Assembly: GCA_003283025.1 (NCBI GenBank)
Contig: QBYC01000004.1
Coordinates: forward strand, 1 to 42,375
Direction of reading: 5' to 3'
Source: Pelagibacteraceae bacterium AG-325-C03
GTDB taxonomy: Bacteria > Pseudomonadota > Alphaproteobacteria > Pelagibacterales > Pelagibacteraceae
DNA: 42,375 bases
Part shown: positions 27,909 through 37,795 of the stretch, piece after piece
Layout: every line of letters begins with the position of its first letter
How positions within the stretch are numbered: position 1 is the stretch's first letter
The notes under the pieces: model-generated
What the model saw: only the letters and a program-made list of their open reading frames with translations
What the model was told of the DNA's origin: nothing
Database searches by the model: none
Made by a program: the position numbers and the translations under genes

Positions 27909-28700
27909 ATGAGAAAAAACAAACTTAAACAAATGTTTAAAAATGGTGAGCCTATAATTAATGGCTGGCTTCAAATTCCAAGTTCATTTTCATCAGAGGT
28001 AATGGCTCATCAAGGCTGGGATTCATGTACTATTGATATGCAACATGGTGTAGTTGATTATCCCAATGCCCTAGGAATGCTTCAATCAATATCAACAACA
28101 GATGTCACCCCTCTAGCTCGAGTTAACTGGAACGAGCCTGGACAAATAATGAAAATTTTAGATGCTGGTTGCTATGGAGTAATTTGCCCAATGGTTAGCA
28201 ACAAAAAAGAGGCAGAAAATTTTGTTCAAGCCTGCATTTATCCACCTAAAGGTTATAGAAGTTTTGGTCCAATCAGAGGTTTATTATATGGTGGAGTCGA
28301 TTACGCTAAACACGCCGATGATGAAGTTTTAAAGCTTGCTATGATTGAAACTAAAGAAGCTTTGGAAAAGCTAGATGAAATTTTAGATACTGAAAATTTA
28401 GATGGAATTTATATTGGACCTGCAGATCTAAGCTTAGCAGTAGGAGAGGAACCAGGTTTTGATAAACCTGAAAATACAACTGCATATAAAGAAATTTTAA
28501 GAATTTTAGAAGCCGCTAAAAAAAGGAATTTACTTGCTGGGATTCATAATGGATCCGCTGAATATGCCAAAAAAATGATTTCAAAGGGTTTTAATTTAGT
28601 TACGGTTGGATCTGATCAAAGATTTTTAAGTAGCGGTGCTAAAGAAACTATAGAAAAAATCAAAGGCAAAAGAGGCAAAGAAGGCACTAAGGGATATTAA
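27909..28700 (+). CDS. HpcH/HpaI family aldolase
   Basis: INGWLQIPSSFSSEVMAHQGWDSCTIDMQHG, GVICPMVSNKKEAE, GYRSFGPIRG, IYIGPADLSLAVG. Confidence 0.92.
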   Translation: MRKNKLKQMFKNGEPIINGWLQIPSSFSSEVMAHQGWDSCTIDMQHGVVDYPNALGMLQSISTTDVTPLARVNWNEPGQIMKILDAGCYGVICPMVSNKKEAENFVQACIYPPKGYRSFGPIRGLLYGGVDYAKHADDEVLKLAMIETKEALEKLDEILDTENLDGIYIGPADLSLAVGEEPGFDKPENTTAYKEILRILEAAKKRNLLAGIHNGSAEYAKKMISKGFNLVTVGSDQRFLSSGAKETIEKIKGKRGKEGTKGY

Positions 28701-28738
28701 ATATTTAAATTTTTCTAAACTAAAATTATTTTTCAGCA

Positions 28739-29953
28739 ATGTTAAAAAATTTAAATTTTAAAATTATCTCTTTTGGATTTATATTTACTTTCTTTTCGAG
28801 TTTTGGGCAGAGTTTTTTTTTGGGGTTATTTAATACTCCAATAAGAAATGAATTAGGAATTACTCATGGACAATTTGGCACAATATATTCTTTAGCAACT
28901 ATTTGTTCTAGTTTGTTATTAATTTGGGTTGGAAAAAAAATTGATGAATATGGTATTTTAAATTATTCTATTTTTGTAATAGTTTTATTATTTTTTTCGT
29001 CATTATTTTTTTCGTTTATTAATAATGTATATCTTTTGGCAGTTGGAATATTTTTAATGAGATTTTCTGGACAAGGTTTGATGAGTCATACTTCAACAAC
29101 TACTATCTCAAGATTTTTTGATAGATCAAGAGGAAAAGCTTTGAGCACGATCTGGTTTGGTTTATCTACTGCAGAATTTATTTTACCTTTATTTATTACT
29201 TATCTTTTTTTAATTTATTCTTGGAGAACTGTATGGCAAAGTATTGCCATAATAATAATACTATTTTTGCCCTTCGTAGTTTTTAATACGATAAAATCAA
29301 TAAATTTGGACTCAAGAGAAGTAGACCTTAATTTTAAAAATAAAAAAATTAAAATTAAAAATTGGAGAAGAAGAGATGTTTTAAAAGATTTTAGATTTTA
29401 TATTGTATCAATAAATATGCTCGCAATGCCTTGGATAGCAACTGGAGTTTTTGTTTATCAATCTTTTATATCTGACTCTAAAATGTGGGCCATTTACACA
29501 ATACCAAAAGCATTTATGGTTTATTCAGTAACTTCTATAGCTACATTATTTGTTTCAGGTTTTTTAGTTGATAAGTTTACAGGACGAAAATTAATTTTAT
29601 ATATGAACCTTCCATTATTACTTGCCATGATTATTTTATTTTTCTTTACAAATGAAATATTTGCTTATTTTTTTTTAGGATTGATTGGAGTTTCTAATGG
29701 ATTAGCAAACATTTTAGGTTCCTCTACTTGGGCTGAAATATATGGAGTTAAATACATAGGCAGCATAAAAGCTCTGACAACTGCGTTTATGGTTTTTTCT
29801 ACTGCATTCGGAACAGCGGTTTTCGGCCTTTTAATCGACAATGGATTTACTATTGAAAATATAGCTTTTGTAAGCGTTGTATATATCCTTATTTCATTAG
29901 TTCTATTAATTTTGATAAGAAAAACAATAGAACCTTCAAGTTTGTCAAATTAA
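28739..29953 (+). CDS. MFS transporter
   Basis: About 12 hydrophobic segments; GLFNTPIRNELGITHGQFGTIYSLAT. Confidence 0.85.
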   Translation: MLKNLNFKIISFGFIFTFFSSFGQSFFLGLFNTPIRNELGITHGQFGTIYSLATICSSLLLIWVGKKIDEYGILNYSIFVIVLLFFSSLFFSFINNVYLLAVGIFLMRFSGQGLMSHTSTTTISRFFDRSRGKALSTIWFGLSTAEFILPLFITYLFLIYSWRTVWQSIAIIIILFLPFVVFNTIKSINLDSREVDLNFKNKKIKIKNWRRRDVLKDFRFYIVSINMLAMPWIATGVFVYQSFISDSKMWAIYTIPKAFMVYSVTSIATLFVSGFLVDKFTGRKLILYMNLPLLLAMIILFFFTNEIFAYFFLGLIGVSNGLANILGSSTWAEIYGVKYIGSIKALTTAFMVFSTAFGTAVFGLLIDNGFTIENIAFVSVVYILISLVLLILIRKTIEPSSLSN

Positions 29954-29993
29954 ACTTGATTTATCAAATCTAATTGAATAAATAACGTTCATC

Positions 29994-30488
29994 ATGGCGA
30001 GAATCACTGTAGAAGATTGTTTAGAAAAAGTTAAAAATCAATATGATTTAGTTCTTTTAGCGAAAGAAAGAACTGTACAATTAAACGCAGGATCTCCATT
30101 GTTAGTTGAAGAAGATAACGACAAAAGAACTATTATTTCATTGAGAGAAATTGGTGATGGAAAAATTGATGTTAAAGAAATCGAAGCTAGTGCTATTAAA
30201 AGACTTAGAAAAGAACCAGATGAAATTGAACAACAAGATGAAATAGAGGAAGAAACAAATGATGATTTTGAAAATTTATATAAAGGACAGGTTTCTAAAA
30301 GCGGTGTTGCAATTTTACCATCAAAACGAACTAGAAGAATACCTGAGATTAAGAAACCTAGTTTAGTTGATGAAGCTTTATCAGAATTAAAAGCAGAACA
30401 ACCAGAAATTAATGAAGAAAACTTAGATACAGAAGAAGCTCCGCTTGAATTGAGCGAGGAAGCTACAACTGACGATGAAACTAAATAA
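29994..30488 (+). CDS. rpoZ: DNA-directed RNA polymerase omega subunit with acidic C-terminal extension
   Basis: MARITVEDCLEKVKNQYDLVLLAKERTVQL, NDKRTIISLREIGDGKI. Confidence 0.93.
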   Translation: MARITVEDCLEKVKNQYDLVLLAKERTVQLNAGSPLLVEEDNDKRTIISLREIGDGKIDVKEIEASAIKRLRKEPDEIEQQDEIEEETNDDFENLYKGQVSKSGVAILPSKRTRRIPEIKKPSLVDEALSELKAEQPEINEENLDTEEAPLELSEEATTDDETK

Positions 30489-31623
30489 ATTCTTTTATTA
30501 TTTTTTCTCTATGTTCGTCTAAGTCCGGAATGTCACCTCTTGAAATAGAGTCTTTATAGTTAGAAAGCTTAATTGGATTACCAGCCAGTCGAAAATTGCC
30601 AATCCCTTTATGATATGCGCTTACAATCATATTTCTTGCTTTTACTTGATCGTTTTCTACAGCCTCTTTAATATTATTAATCGGTCCGCATGGAATTTTT
30701 TTAGGTGTTAATTCTTTAATCCACTCAGTGGTCGTTTTTCTTACTAAAATATCCTCAAAAATTATTTTTAGTTGATTCATATTCGAACATCTTTTTTCGT
30801 TTGACATAAACCTATCATCTTTAACCAAATCTTTTATTTCTAACGCTGAACATAATTCATTAAATAATTTATCGTTACCTGCAGCAATAATTATATAGCT
30901 ATCTTTTGTTTTAAAAGCCTCAAAAGGAGCTATCGAAGGGTGTCTAGAACCCATAGGCTTAGGAATTTCATTTTTAGATAGATATCTTGCGATCGCATTC
31001 TCTAAAATAGCAATTTGACAATCTAACATTGAAACATCAATAAACATTCCCTTTCCTGTTTTTTTTCTATCATAAAGAGCTGCATTAATACCTATAGCTG
31101 TAAAAAGTCCCGCTGTGATATCACCAATTGAAGTACCTACTCTTGTAGGTTCAGAGTCTGGTTGTCCTGTAACACTCATTAATCCACCCATACCTTGAAC
31201 AACCATATCATAAGCTGGTAAATCTTTGAGAGGTCCAGTTTGTCCGAAACCAGATGCAGAAGCATAAATTAATTTTGGGTTTTTTTTCTTAACATCGTTC
31301 CATCCATAACCCCATTTTTCTAAAGTACCTGGTTTAAAATTTTCTACTAAAATGTCTGCTTTAATTAATATCTTTTCAAAAATTTTTTTATCCTCCTGTT
31401 TTTTTAAATTTAATGCGATACTTTCTTTACCTCTATTTAAAGACATAAAATAGGCAGATTGATTATCAATAAATGGTCCAAATTTCCTAGAGTCATCTCC
31501 TGTATCAGGAGCTTCAACTTTAATTACTCTTGCTCCTAGATCTGAAAGTATCATAGTGCAATATGGTCCGACTAAAACCCTTGTTAAGTCTAAAACTAAT
31601 AAATTTTTTAAAGGGCCATTCAT
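30481..31623 (-). CDS. CaiB/BaiF family (class III) CoA-transferase
   Basis: Track ORF to 31665; internal start MNGPLKNLLVLDLTRVLVGPYCTMILSDLGARVIKVE at 31623 more typical; GLMSVTG, MLDCQIAILENA. Confidence 0.92.
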   Translation of the reverse strand: MNGPLKNLLVLDLTRVLVGPYCTMILSDLGARVIKVEAPDTGDDSRKFGPFIDNQSAYFMSLNRGKESIALNLKKQEDKKIFEKILIKADILVENFKPGTLEKWGYGWNDVKKKNPKLIYASASGFGQTGPLKDLPAYDMVVQGMGGLMSVTGQPDSEPTRVGTSIGDITAGLFTAIGINAALYDRKKTGKGMFIDVSMLDCQIAILENAIARYLSKNEIPKPMGSRHPSIAPFEAFKTKDSYIIIAAGNDKLFNELCSALEIKDLVKDDRFMSNEKRCSNMNQLKIIFEDILVRKTTTEWIKELTPKKIPCGPINNIKEAVENDQVKARNMIVSAYHKGIGNFRLAGNPIKLSNYKDSISRGDIPDLDEHREKIIKEFI

Positions 31624-31710
31624 AATTAAGTATATCAACAAAATACGTCTGTTGACTCTTATCAATATCTTTCATTTAATGGAATATAAATAATATAGGG
31701 GGAACAAATA

Positions 31711-32721
31711 ATGATTAAAAAAATATCTTTATTTTTAACTTCATTAGTTTTTGCATTCTTTACTATTGGAACGTCTTACGCTGAAACTTTAAAAGCTAGT
31801 CACCAATGGCCAGGAACACCAAGAGCTGATGGATCATTCGACCCTCGTCATGAAATGGTACAAATTATAGCTGACGAGGTAAAAAAAGCTAACGTTGGAA
31901 TAGATATAAGAATTTATCCAGCAAAGTCTTTATATAAACCAAAAGAACAATGGAAACCAATGACTACAGGTCAGCTAGATATTTCTGCTTTCCCGTTAGC
32001 ATATGCTTCAAAATTTCACCCAGAGTTTGACGCAACATTGATGCCTGGAACAGTAAAAAATCACAAACACGCACTAAGATTTAATAAAGGTCCTATGATG
32101 ACTGAAATTAAAAAAATTATAAATGATGCTGGCGTTGTGGTTTTATCTGATGCTTGGTTAGGCGGTGGTTTTGCCTCAAAAAGCAAATGTATCAAAAATC
32201 CTAGCGATGCAAAAGGTCAGGTTATGAGAGCAGCAGGAAAAGCATTCAATCAAATGCTAGAAGCTGCAGGCGCAGGAATTCAAAGTATGCCTTCTTCTGA
32301 AATCTATACTGGTCTTCAAACAGGAGTTTTGACTGGGGCAAATACTAGTTCAGGAAGCTTTGTGAGTTATAAAATTTATGAGCAAGTGAAATGTGCTACG
32401 CCTCCGGGAAAATTTGGTTTATGGTTTATGTATGAACCTATTCTAATGTCTAAAAAATCTTATGACGCATTAAGCTCAAAGCAGCAGAAAGCTTTAATGA
32501 AAGCTGGAAAAGTTGCTGAAAAATATATGACTGCTCAAGTAGAAAACTTAGATAAAAAATTTGAGGACGCATACAAAGCTGCAGGTGTAGAATTAGTGTA
32601 CATGGATGCTAAAGATCATGCAGCGTGGGTTGAAATTGCAAAAAAATCTTCCCATAAAGCATTTGCTGAAAAAGTTCCAGGTGGCGACAAGCTAATGGAA
32701 ATGGCTTTAGCAGTAAAATAA
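31711..32721 (+). CDS. dctP: TRAP transporter solute-binding protein
   Basis: Signal peptide; QWKPMTTGQLDISAFPLAYASKFHPEF, GQVMRAAGKAFNQMLEAAGA; SD-like AGGGGGAA upstream. Confidence 0.9.
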   Translation: MIKKISLFLTSLVFAFFTIGTSYAETLKASHQWPGTPRADGSFDPRHEMVQIIADEVKKANVGIDIRIYPAKSLYKPKEQWKPMTTGQLDISAFPLAYASKFHPEFDATLMPGTVKNHKHALRFNKGPMMTEIKKIINDAGVVVLSDAWLGGGFASKSKCIKNPSDAKGQVMRAAGKAFNQMLEAAGAGIQSMPSSEIYTGLQTGVLTGANTSSGSFVSYKIYEQVKCATPPGKFGLWFMYEPILMSKKSYDALSSKQQKALMKAGKVAEKYMTAQVENLDKKFEDAYKAAGVELVYMDAKDHAAWVEIAKKSSHKAFAEKVPGGDKLMEMALAVK

Positions 32722-32735
32722 AATACTATATAAAG

Positions 32736-32770
32736 AACCCCTGTTTAATTTTTAAACAGGGGTTTTTTTT
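32736..32770 (+). terminator. stem-loop plus T-run between dctP and dctQ (terminator/attenuator-like)
   Basis: AACCCCTGTTTAA-(TTTT loop)-TTAAACAGGGGTT-type hairpin followed by 8 T, ending directly at dctQ ATG (32771). Confidence 0.85.
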
Positions 32771-33262
32771 ATGAAAAACAAATATTTAAATTTTTGTAAT
32801 TTAATGTCAAAAGCTTGTGGAACTTTTGCAGTTATAGCTCTACTATTATCTATTTTAATTATAGTGGAACTAGTATTTGAGAGATATTTTTTTCAGAGAC
32901 CAATTACTTGGCAAACAGAATTAGTGACTATGTTATTAGTTGCATCTACTTTTATAGGAAGTGCTTATGTACTCAGTGAGAAAGCTCATGTGAGTATGGA
33001 GTGGATATATGACTTTTTATCTAAGAAAAATATTTTAAGATTAAAAATATTTACTTCTTTTCTAAGTTTAATATTTTTTTTGATTTTGTTTTATTTTGGT
33101 TTTTTAATGGTTGAGGAAGCTTTTACTAAAAATTATTCAACTGGTACAGTTTGGGATCCTCCATTATGGATACCTTATTCTTCTATGATGATTGGAGCAA
33201 TACTGATGATTTTTCAGTATATTGCTGAGATAATAAAATTGATAGATGAAAAGGAGCTTTAA
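32771..33262 (+). CDS. dctQ: TRAP transporter small permease
   Basis: 4-TM protein; RPITWQTELVTMLLVASTFIGSAYVL; between dctP and dctM. Confidence 0.9.
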   Translation: MKNKYLNFCNLMSKACGTFAVIALLLSILIIVELVFERYFFQRPITWQTELVTMLLVASTFIGSAYVLSEKAHVSMEWIYDFLSKKNILRLKIFTSFLSLIFFLILFYFGFLMVEEAFTKNYSTGTVWDPPLWIPYSSMMIGAILMIFQYIAEIIKLIDEKEL

Positions 33263-33265
33263 TAA

Positions 33266-34597
33266 ATGGATCCATTGATTATAGCTATAATTGTTGCAAT
33301 ATTTACTTTAGTAGTTCTTTTCTCAGGAATACCTATCGCTTTTGGTTTAAGTTTTGTCTCTGTTGTTTTACTAATTGCATTTGAAGGTATTCAGATGCTT
33401 GATGTGTTTGCAGAAACGTTCTATGCAGGTCTTAACTCTTTTGTTTTGTTATCTATACCAATGTTTATTTTGATGGGTATGGCAGTTGCTAATTCACCTG
33501 CCGGTAAAGATTTGTATACTGGATTAGATAGATGGTTGTGGAGGTTACCCGGCGGTTTAGTCATATCCAATATAGGGGCATGTTCTGTATTTGCAGCTCT
33601 TAGCGGCTCTAGTCCAGCGACTTGTGCAGCAATTGGAACAATGGGAATTCCCGAAATGCGTAAAAGAGGTTATTCTGATCAAATTGCAACAGGAACAATT
33701 GCAGCAGGAGGTACATTAGGAGTATTAATTCCACCAAGCATAGTTTTAATTGTTTATGGGATCGCAACTGGAACTTCTATAGGTAGATTATTCTTATGTG
33801 GTTTAATCCCAGGTTTTATGTTAGCCGGCATGTTTGCTTTATGGGCTTATATACATAGTTATTTCATCGACAAAGATTCTGCTAGAGCATTGAAAAATAG
33901 AAAACCACCTACTTTAAAAGAAAAAATTGAAGTGTTACCAAGAATTTTGCCATTCTTAGCAATCATATTCGGGGTTCTATATGTTTTGTATGGAGGCGTA
34001 GCCACTCCCTCTGAGGCCTCAGGAGTAGGCGCGTTTTTAGTATTTGTGATGATAGCTTTGGTTTACAAAATTTATCAGCCGAAAAAGATATGGAATATTG
34101 TTAAAGTTTCCATGAAAGAAAGTGTAATGATTATGTTTATCATTGCAGCTTCATATTTATTTGCATTCACATTATCTCAACTATACGTAACACAATCCTT
34201 AGCTCAAAGCATGATAGAATTAAGTTCAAATAAGTGGGTAATTTTTATTCTAATAAATATTTTTTTACTTGTTGCCGGTTTTTTTTTACCACCGGTTGCA
34301 GTTATAGTAATGACTTCTGCAATATTATTGCCTGTGATCACAACACTTGGTTTTGATCCTTATTGGTTTGCAATAGTGTTTACAATAAATATGGAAATTG
34401 GTTTAATTACACCACCTGTTGGACTTAACCTTTACATAATCAAAGGTATCACACCTGATGTAAGTTTATCTGAAATATTGAAAGGCTCAATACCTTTTAT
34501 GATAATAATGGCTATAGCAATTGTTATATTGTGTATTTTTCCAGAAATTGTCACTTGGTTGCCAGATAAAGTAATGGGTAAAGCACTTGGATATTAA
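33266..34597 (+). CDS. dctM: TRAP transporter large permease
   Basis: SIPMFILMGMAVANS, FAALSGSSPATCAAIGTMGIPEMRKRGY, GGTLGVLIPPSIVLIVYG. Confidence 0.95.
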   Translation: MDPLIIAIIVAIFTLVVLFSGIPIAFGLSFVSVVLLIAFEGIQMLDVFAETFYAGLNSFVLLSIPMFILMGMAVANSPAGKDLYTGLDRWLWRLPGGLVISNIGACSVFAALSGSSPATCAAIGTMGIPEMRKRGYSDQIATGTIAAGGTLGVLIPPSIVLIVYGIATGTSIGRLFLCGLIPGFMLAGMFALWAYIHSYFIDKDSARALKNRKPPTLKEKIEVLPRILPFLAIIFGVLYVLYGGVATPSEASGVGAFLVFVMIALVYKIYQPKKIWNIVKVSMKESVMIMFIIAASYLFAFTLSQLYVTQSLAQSMIELSSNKWVIFILINIFLLVAGFFLPPVAVIVMTSAILLPVITTLGFDPYWFAIVFTINMEIGLITPPVGLNLYIIKGITPDVSLSEILKGSIPFMIIMAIAIVILCIFPEIVTWLPDKVMGKALGY

Positions 34598-35591
34598 GCT
34601 CAAAATTAACAGGAAAGTATCTGTTGCGCCAATGATGGATTGCACCGATAGACATGACCGATTCTTTTTAAGATTAATGAGCAAAAATGTAATGCTTTAT
34701 TCAGAAATGGTAGCTACCAAATCTGCTATTTACGGAGATAGAAAAAAAATATTATCTTATAGTCCAGAGGAAAAACCTTTAGCATTACAAGTTGGAGGTT
34801 CAGATAAAAAAGAATTATCAGAGGTAGCTAAAATTGCCGAAGATTTTGGGTACGATGAAATAAACATTAATCTAGGTTGCCCTAGTAAAAAAGTTCAAAA
34901 AAATAAATTCGGCGCATGTTTGATAAAAGAACCTGATTTAGTTGCTGAGTGTATTTATGAAATGATTAATTCTTGCAAAATTCCTGTAACTGCAAAAACA
35001 AGAATAGGTTATGATGAAGTAGAAGATTTTGAATATTTGAATAGTTTTATAAATAAGATGAAATCTGCAGGATGTAAAACTTTCATTTTACATGCGAGAA
35101 AAGCTATTCTTAAAGGACTTACTCCAAAGCAAAATTTACATGTTCCAAAATTAAATTATCAAATGGTATATCAGTTAAAAAAAGAGAACCCTGATTTAGA
35201 GATAATTATAAATGGAGGAATTTCAAAAATAGCAGAAATTCAAAAACATTTAATTATTTGTGATGGAGTTATGATTGGGAGGTCTATATATCAAAATCCT
35301 TACTCTTTAATTGAGATAGAAAGGAGTATTTTTAATACAAAAATCTCTCCTACTAGAGAAGAGGTTGCTGAGAAATTGCTAGATTATCTTGAGAGAGAAG
35401 TAAAATTAGGAACAAAAGTTAATCATATTATGAGGCATACCGTAGGGTTATATCACGGTCAAACTGGCTCAAAAGCTTGGAAAAGATATTTAAGTGACAA
35501 CATGATGGCTAGAGACTCAGATTTTCAAAAAGCAAAACATATAATGACTATTGCCCAAAACAATGAAAAAGCTATACAAGCTGACTCATAG
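34587..35591 (+). CDS. dusA: tRNA-dihydrouridine synthase A
   Basis: VSVAPMMDCTDRHDRFFLRLMS, ININLGCPSKKVQKNKFGACLI, MIGRSIYQNPY; TTG start overlaps dctM. Confidence 0.92.
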   Translation: MDIKLKINRKVSVAPMMDCTDRHDRFFLRLMSKNVMLYSEMVATKSAIYGDRKKILSYSPEEKPLALQVGGSDKKELSEVAKIAEDFGYDEININLGCPSKKVQKNKFGACLIKEPDLVAECIYEMINSCKIPVTAKTRIGYDEVEDFEYLNSFINKMKSAGCKTFILHARKAILKGLTPKQNLHVPKLNYQMVYQLKKENPDLEIIINGGISKIAEIQKHLIICDGVMIGRSIYQNPYSLIEIERSIFNTKISPTREEVAEKLLDYLEREVKLGTKVNHIMRHTVGLYHGQTGSKAWKRYLSDNMMARDSDFQKAKHIMTIAQNNEKAIQADS

Positions 35592-36427
35592 TGGAAAATA
35601 TTATCATATCTGAATTATCAAACTTAATAATCGTATTAACCATTGCAGCCTCAGTAGCAGGATTTATGGCTGGTTTACTTGGTATTGGAGGAGGAATTAT
35701 AATGGTTCCAGCACTTTATTACGCTTTTACTGTTTTAGATTTTGATATCTTAACTAGAATGCATTTGTCAATAGGAACCTCCTTAGCTATTATTATACCT
35801 ACTTCTATAATATCTACTAGAACCCATATGGAATTTGACGCTGTTGATTTCAAGATGGTAAAATCTTTTAGTTTTTTTATTTTATTTGGAGTTTTAGTTG
35901 GTACTTTTTTGGCTGTTAATCTAAAAACTCCTTCACTAGTTTTGTTTTTTTCTATATTTGCTCTTTTAATTGGATTGTTTTTTATTTTTTTAAGAGAGCA
36001 ATTTGTTGATAACCCAAAAAAAATTTCTAACTTTATTAAAAATATGTCAGGAATAATAATAGGAATTATATCGGTTCCGCTTGGTATTGGCGGTGGATCT
36101 TTGATGGTGCCGTTTATGAGAACTTTTGGATATGATATAAGAAAATCAATAGGCACAGCTGCAGCAGTAGGTTTTGTAATCGCTCTTAGTGCTTCTATAA
36201 CAATGATCATTAGTGGAGAAATGGTGAATAATGTTAACTCGCCTTATAGTTTTGGATACGTAAATTTACTTGGTTTTGTTGTTTTTGTCCCAGTTACAAT
36301 GTTAATGGCCAGAATTGGAGCAAAAGCGGTTTATAAAATCAATAAAAAATTATTAAGCAAAATATTTGGTATATTTCTTCTTGTGGTTTCAATAAGATCT
36401 TTTATTGAGTATCTTAATATTAATTAA
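35591..36427 (+). CDS. TauE/SafE family sulfite/anion exporter-like permease
   Basis: GFMAGLLGIGGGIIMVP, SVPLGIGGGSLMVPFMR; GTG start. Confidence 0.88.
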   Translation: MENIIISELSNLIIVLTIAASVAGFMAGLLGIGGGIIMVPALYYAFTVLDFDILTRMHLSIGTSLAIIIPTSIISTRTHMEFDAVDFKMVKSFSFFILFGVLVGTFLAVNLKTPSLVLFFSIFALLIGLFFIFLREQFVDNPKKISNFIKNMSGIIIGIISVPLGIGGGSLMVPFMRTFGYDIRKSIGTAAAVGFVIALSASITMIISGEMVNNVNSPYSFGYVNLLGFVVFVPVTMLMARIGAKAVYKINKKLLSKIFGIFLLVVSIRSFIEYLNIN

Positions 36428-36444
36428 ATCTTTTTAAAATACTT

Positions 36445-37746
36445 ATGCTAGACCTAAAAAAAATTATTTCTTCAATAGCTGATGCCGGAAAAAAAATCTT
36501 TAAAAAGAAGGATATTAAGGAAAATGATTTAGTTTCAATTATATCTTTATGTGATGAACTTTTATCAAATAAGGGAATTGTTTTTGGTATTACTGTTGCC
36601 AGAGATATTACAAATTTATATCGAGTTTTATCGAACGAAAATAAGTTAAATTTTTTTAAAATGATTAATGATAAATATAAGCCTGACTTTTCTAAAGTTA
36701 ACGAAGCTATTGAGAATTTTACCAAATCTCAAAATGAAATAAATTTATCTTATTTGTTTAATGCTGCAGAGGGAAAAAGAAGAGAACTTTTTAGAAGACT
36801 TAACATTGCGCCTAATGGAACATCAATTATTGTTAAGATGAGAGAAGAACTTTTACGATTTTTGAAAGAAAATAAAAATCTTATTGGTTTAGATAATGAT
36901 TTAAGACATTTGTTTAAAGCATGGTTCAATCCTGGTTTTTTAAAGCTCGAGAAAATTACTTGGGAAACAAAGGCTTTAGTATTAGAGAAGATAATTAAGC
37001 ATGAAAGAGTTCATTCAATGAAAGATATGAACGATTTGAAGAGAAGATTAGGTGAAGATAGAAGATTTTTTTGTTACTTTCATCCTGCTCTAGAAGATGA
37101 GCCAATCATATTCGTACAAGTTGCATTAACTGAGGGATTAGGAAAATCAATTCAAGAATTAATGAAGCCAAAATCAAATAGTGAAAAAAAATTAAATACA
37201 GCCACTTTCTATTCCATTAGTAATTGTCAAGAAGGTCTTGCAAGAGTTACATTAGGTCATTTTTTAATTAAAAGAGTTCTATACGAAATACAAGAGGAAC
37301 TACCATATATTAAAAATTTTGGAACGTTATCTCCAATTCCTGGACTAGCAGAATGGTTTTTTCAACAAGATGAGAGCAAAATAAAAAATATTTTAGGTCA
37401 GAATAATGAAAATCTTTCTTTTTTAAAATCAGTTAATTTAAAAATTGGAGAACCAAGAATTGTCTCTAATAAAGACAATATACTTAAGTTAGTTGCTCAT
37501 TATCTAATTAATGAAAAAGACAATAATGGTTTTCCTTTAGGAGATGTAACAAGGTTCCATTTAAGAAATGGCGCAATGATAGATGACATAGTCATAAACG
37601 CAAATATTTCAGATACAGGTTATAAAAGGTCATTCGGGATCATGGTCAACTATTTGTATGAACTAAAAAATATTGAAAAAAATCACGAAGATTTTGTGAA
37701 CAATAAAAAAGTCGTTTATTCAAACAAATTAAAAAATTTTCTTTAG
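36445..37746 (+). CDS. malonyl-CoA decarboxylase
   Basis: FHPALEDEPIIFVQVALTEGL, TATFYSISNCQEGLARVTLGHFLIKRV, FGTLSPIPGL. Confidence 0.95.
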   Translation: MLDLKKIISSIADAGKKIFKKKDIKENDLVSIISLCDELLSNKGIVFGITVARDITNLYRVLSNENKLNFFKMINDKYKPDFSKVNEAIENFTKSQNEINLSYLFNAAEGKRRELFRRLNIAPNGTSIIVKMREELLRFLKENKNLIGLDNDLRHLFKAWFNPGFLKLEKITWETKALVLEKIIKHERVHSMKDMNDLKRRLGEDRRFFCYFHPALEDEPIIFVQVALTEGLGKSIQELMKPKSNSEKKLNTATFYSISNCQEGLARVTLGHFLIKRVLYEIQEELPYIKNFGTLSPIPGLAEWFFQQDESKIKNILGQNNENLSFLKSVNLKIGEPRIVSNKDNILKLVAHYLINEKDNNGFPLGDVTRFHLRNGAMIDDIVINANISDTGYKRSFGIMVNYLYELKNIEKNHEDFVNNKKVVYSNKLKNFL

Positions 37747-37795
37747 GTGGAATTTAACAAAATAATGTAGAAAGCTTATATTAAATTTATTCAAA

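Noticed and set aside
31624-31665. N-terminal extension of the CoA-transferase ORF (MIRVNRRILLIYLI)
   Set aside because: Family alignment pattern favours the start at 31623 (MNGPLKNLLVLDLTRV)
34487-34684. Minus-strand ORF of 65 aa
   Set aside because: Antisense across the dctM/dusA junction
35719-36210. Minus-strand ORF of 163 aa
   Set aside because: Long, but antisense to a clear TauE/SafE gene; typical shadow ORF of a membrane-protein gene. The other paralog shows a similar shadow at 38182-38538
36420-36725. Minus-strand ORF of 101 aa
   Set aside because: Antisense to malonyl-CoA decarboxylase start
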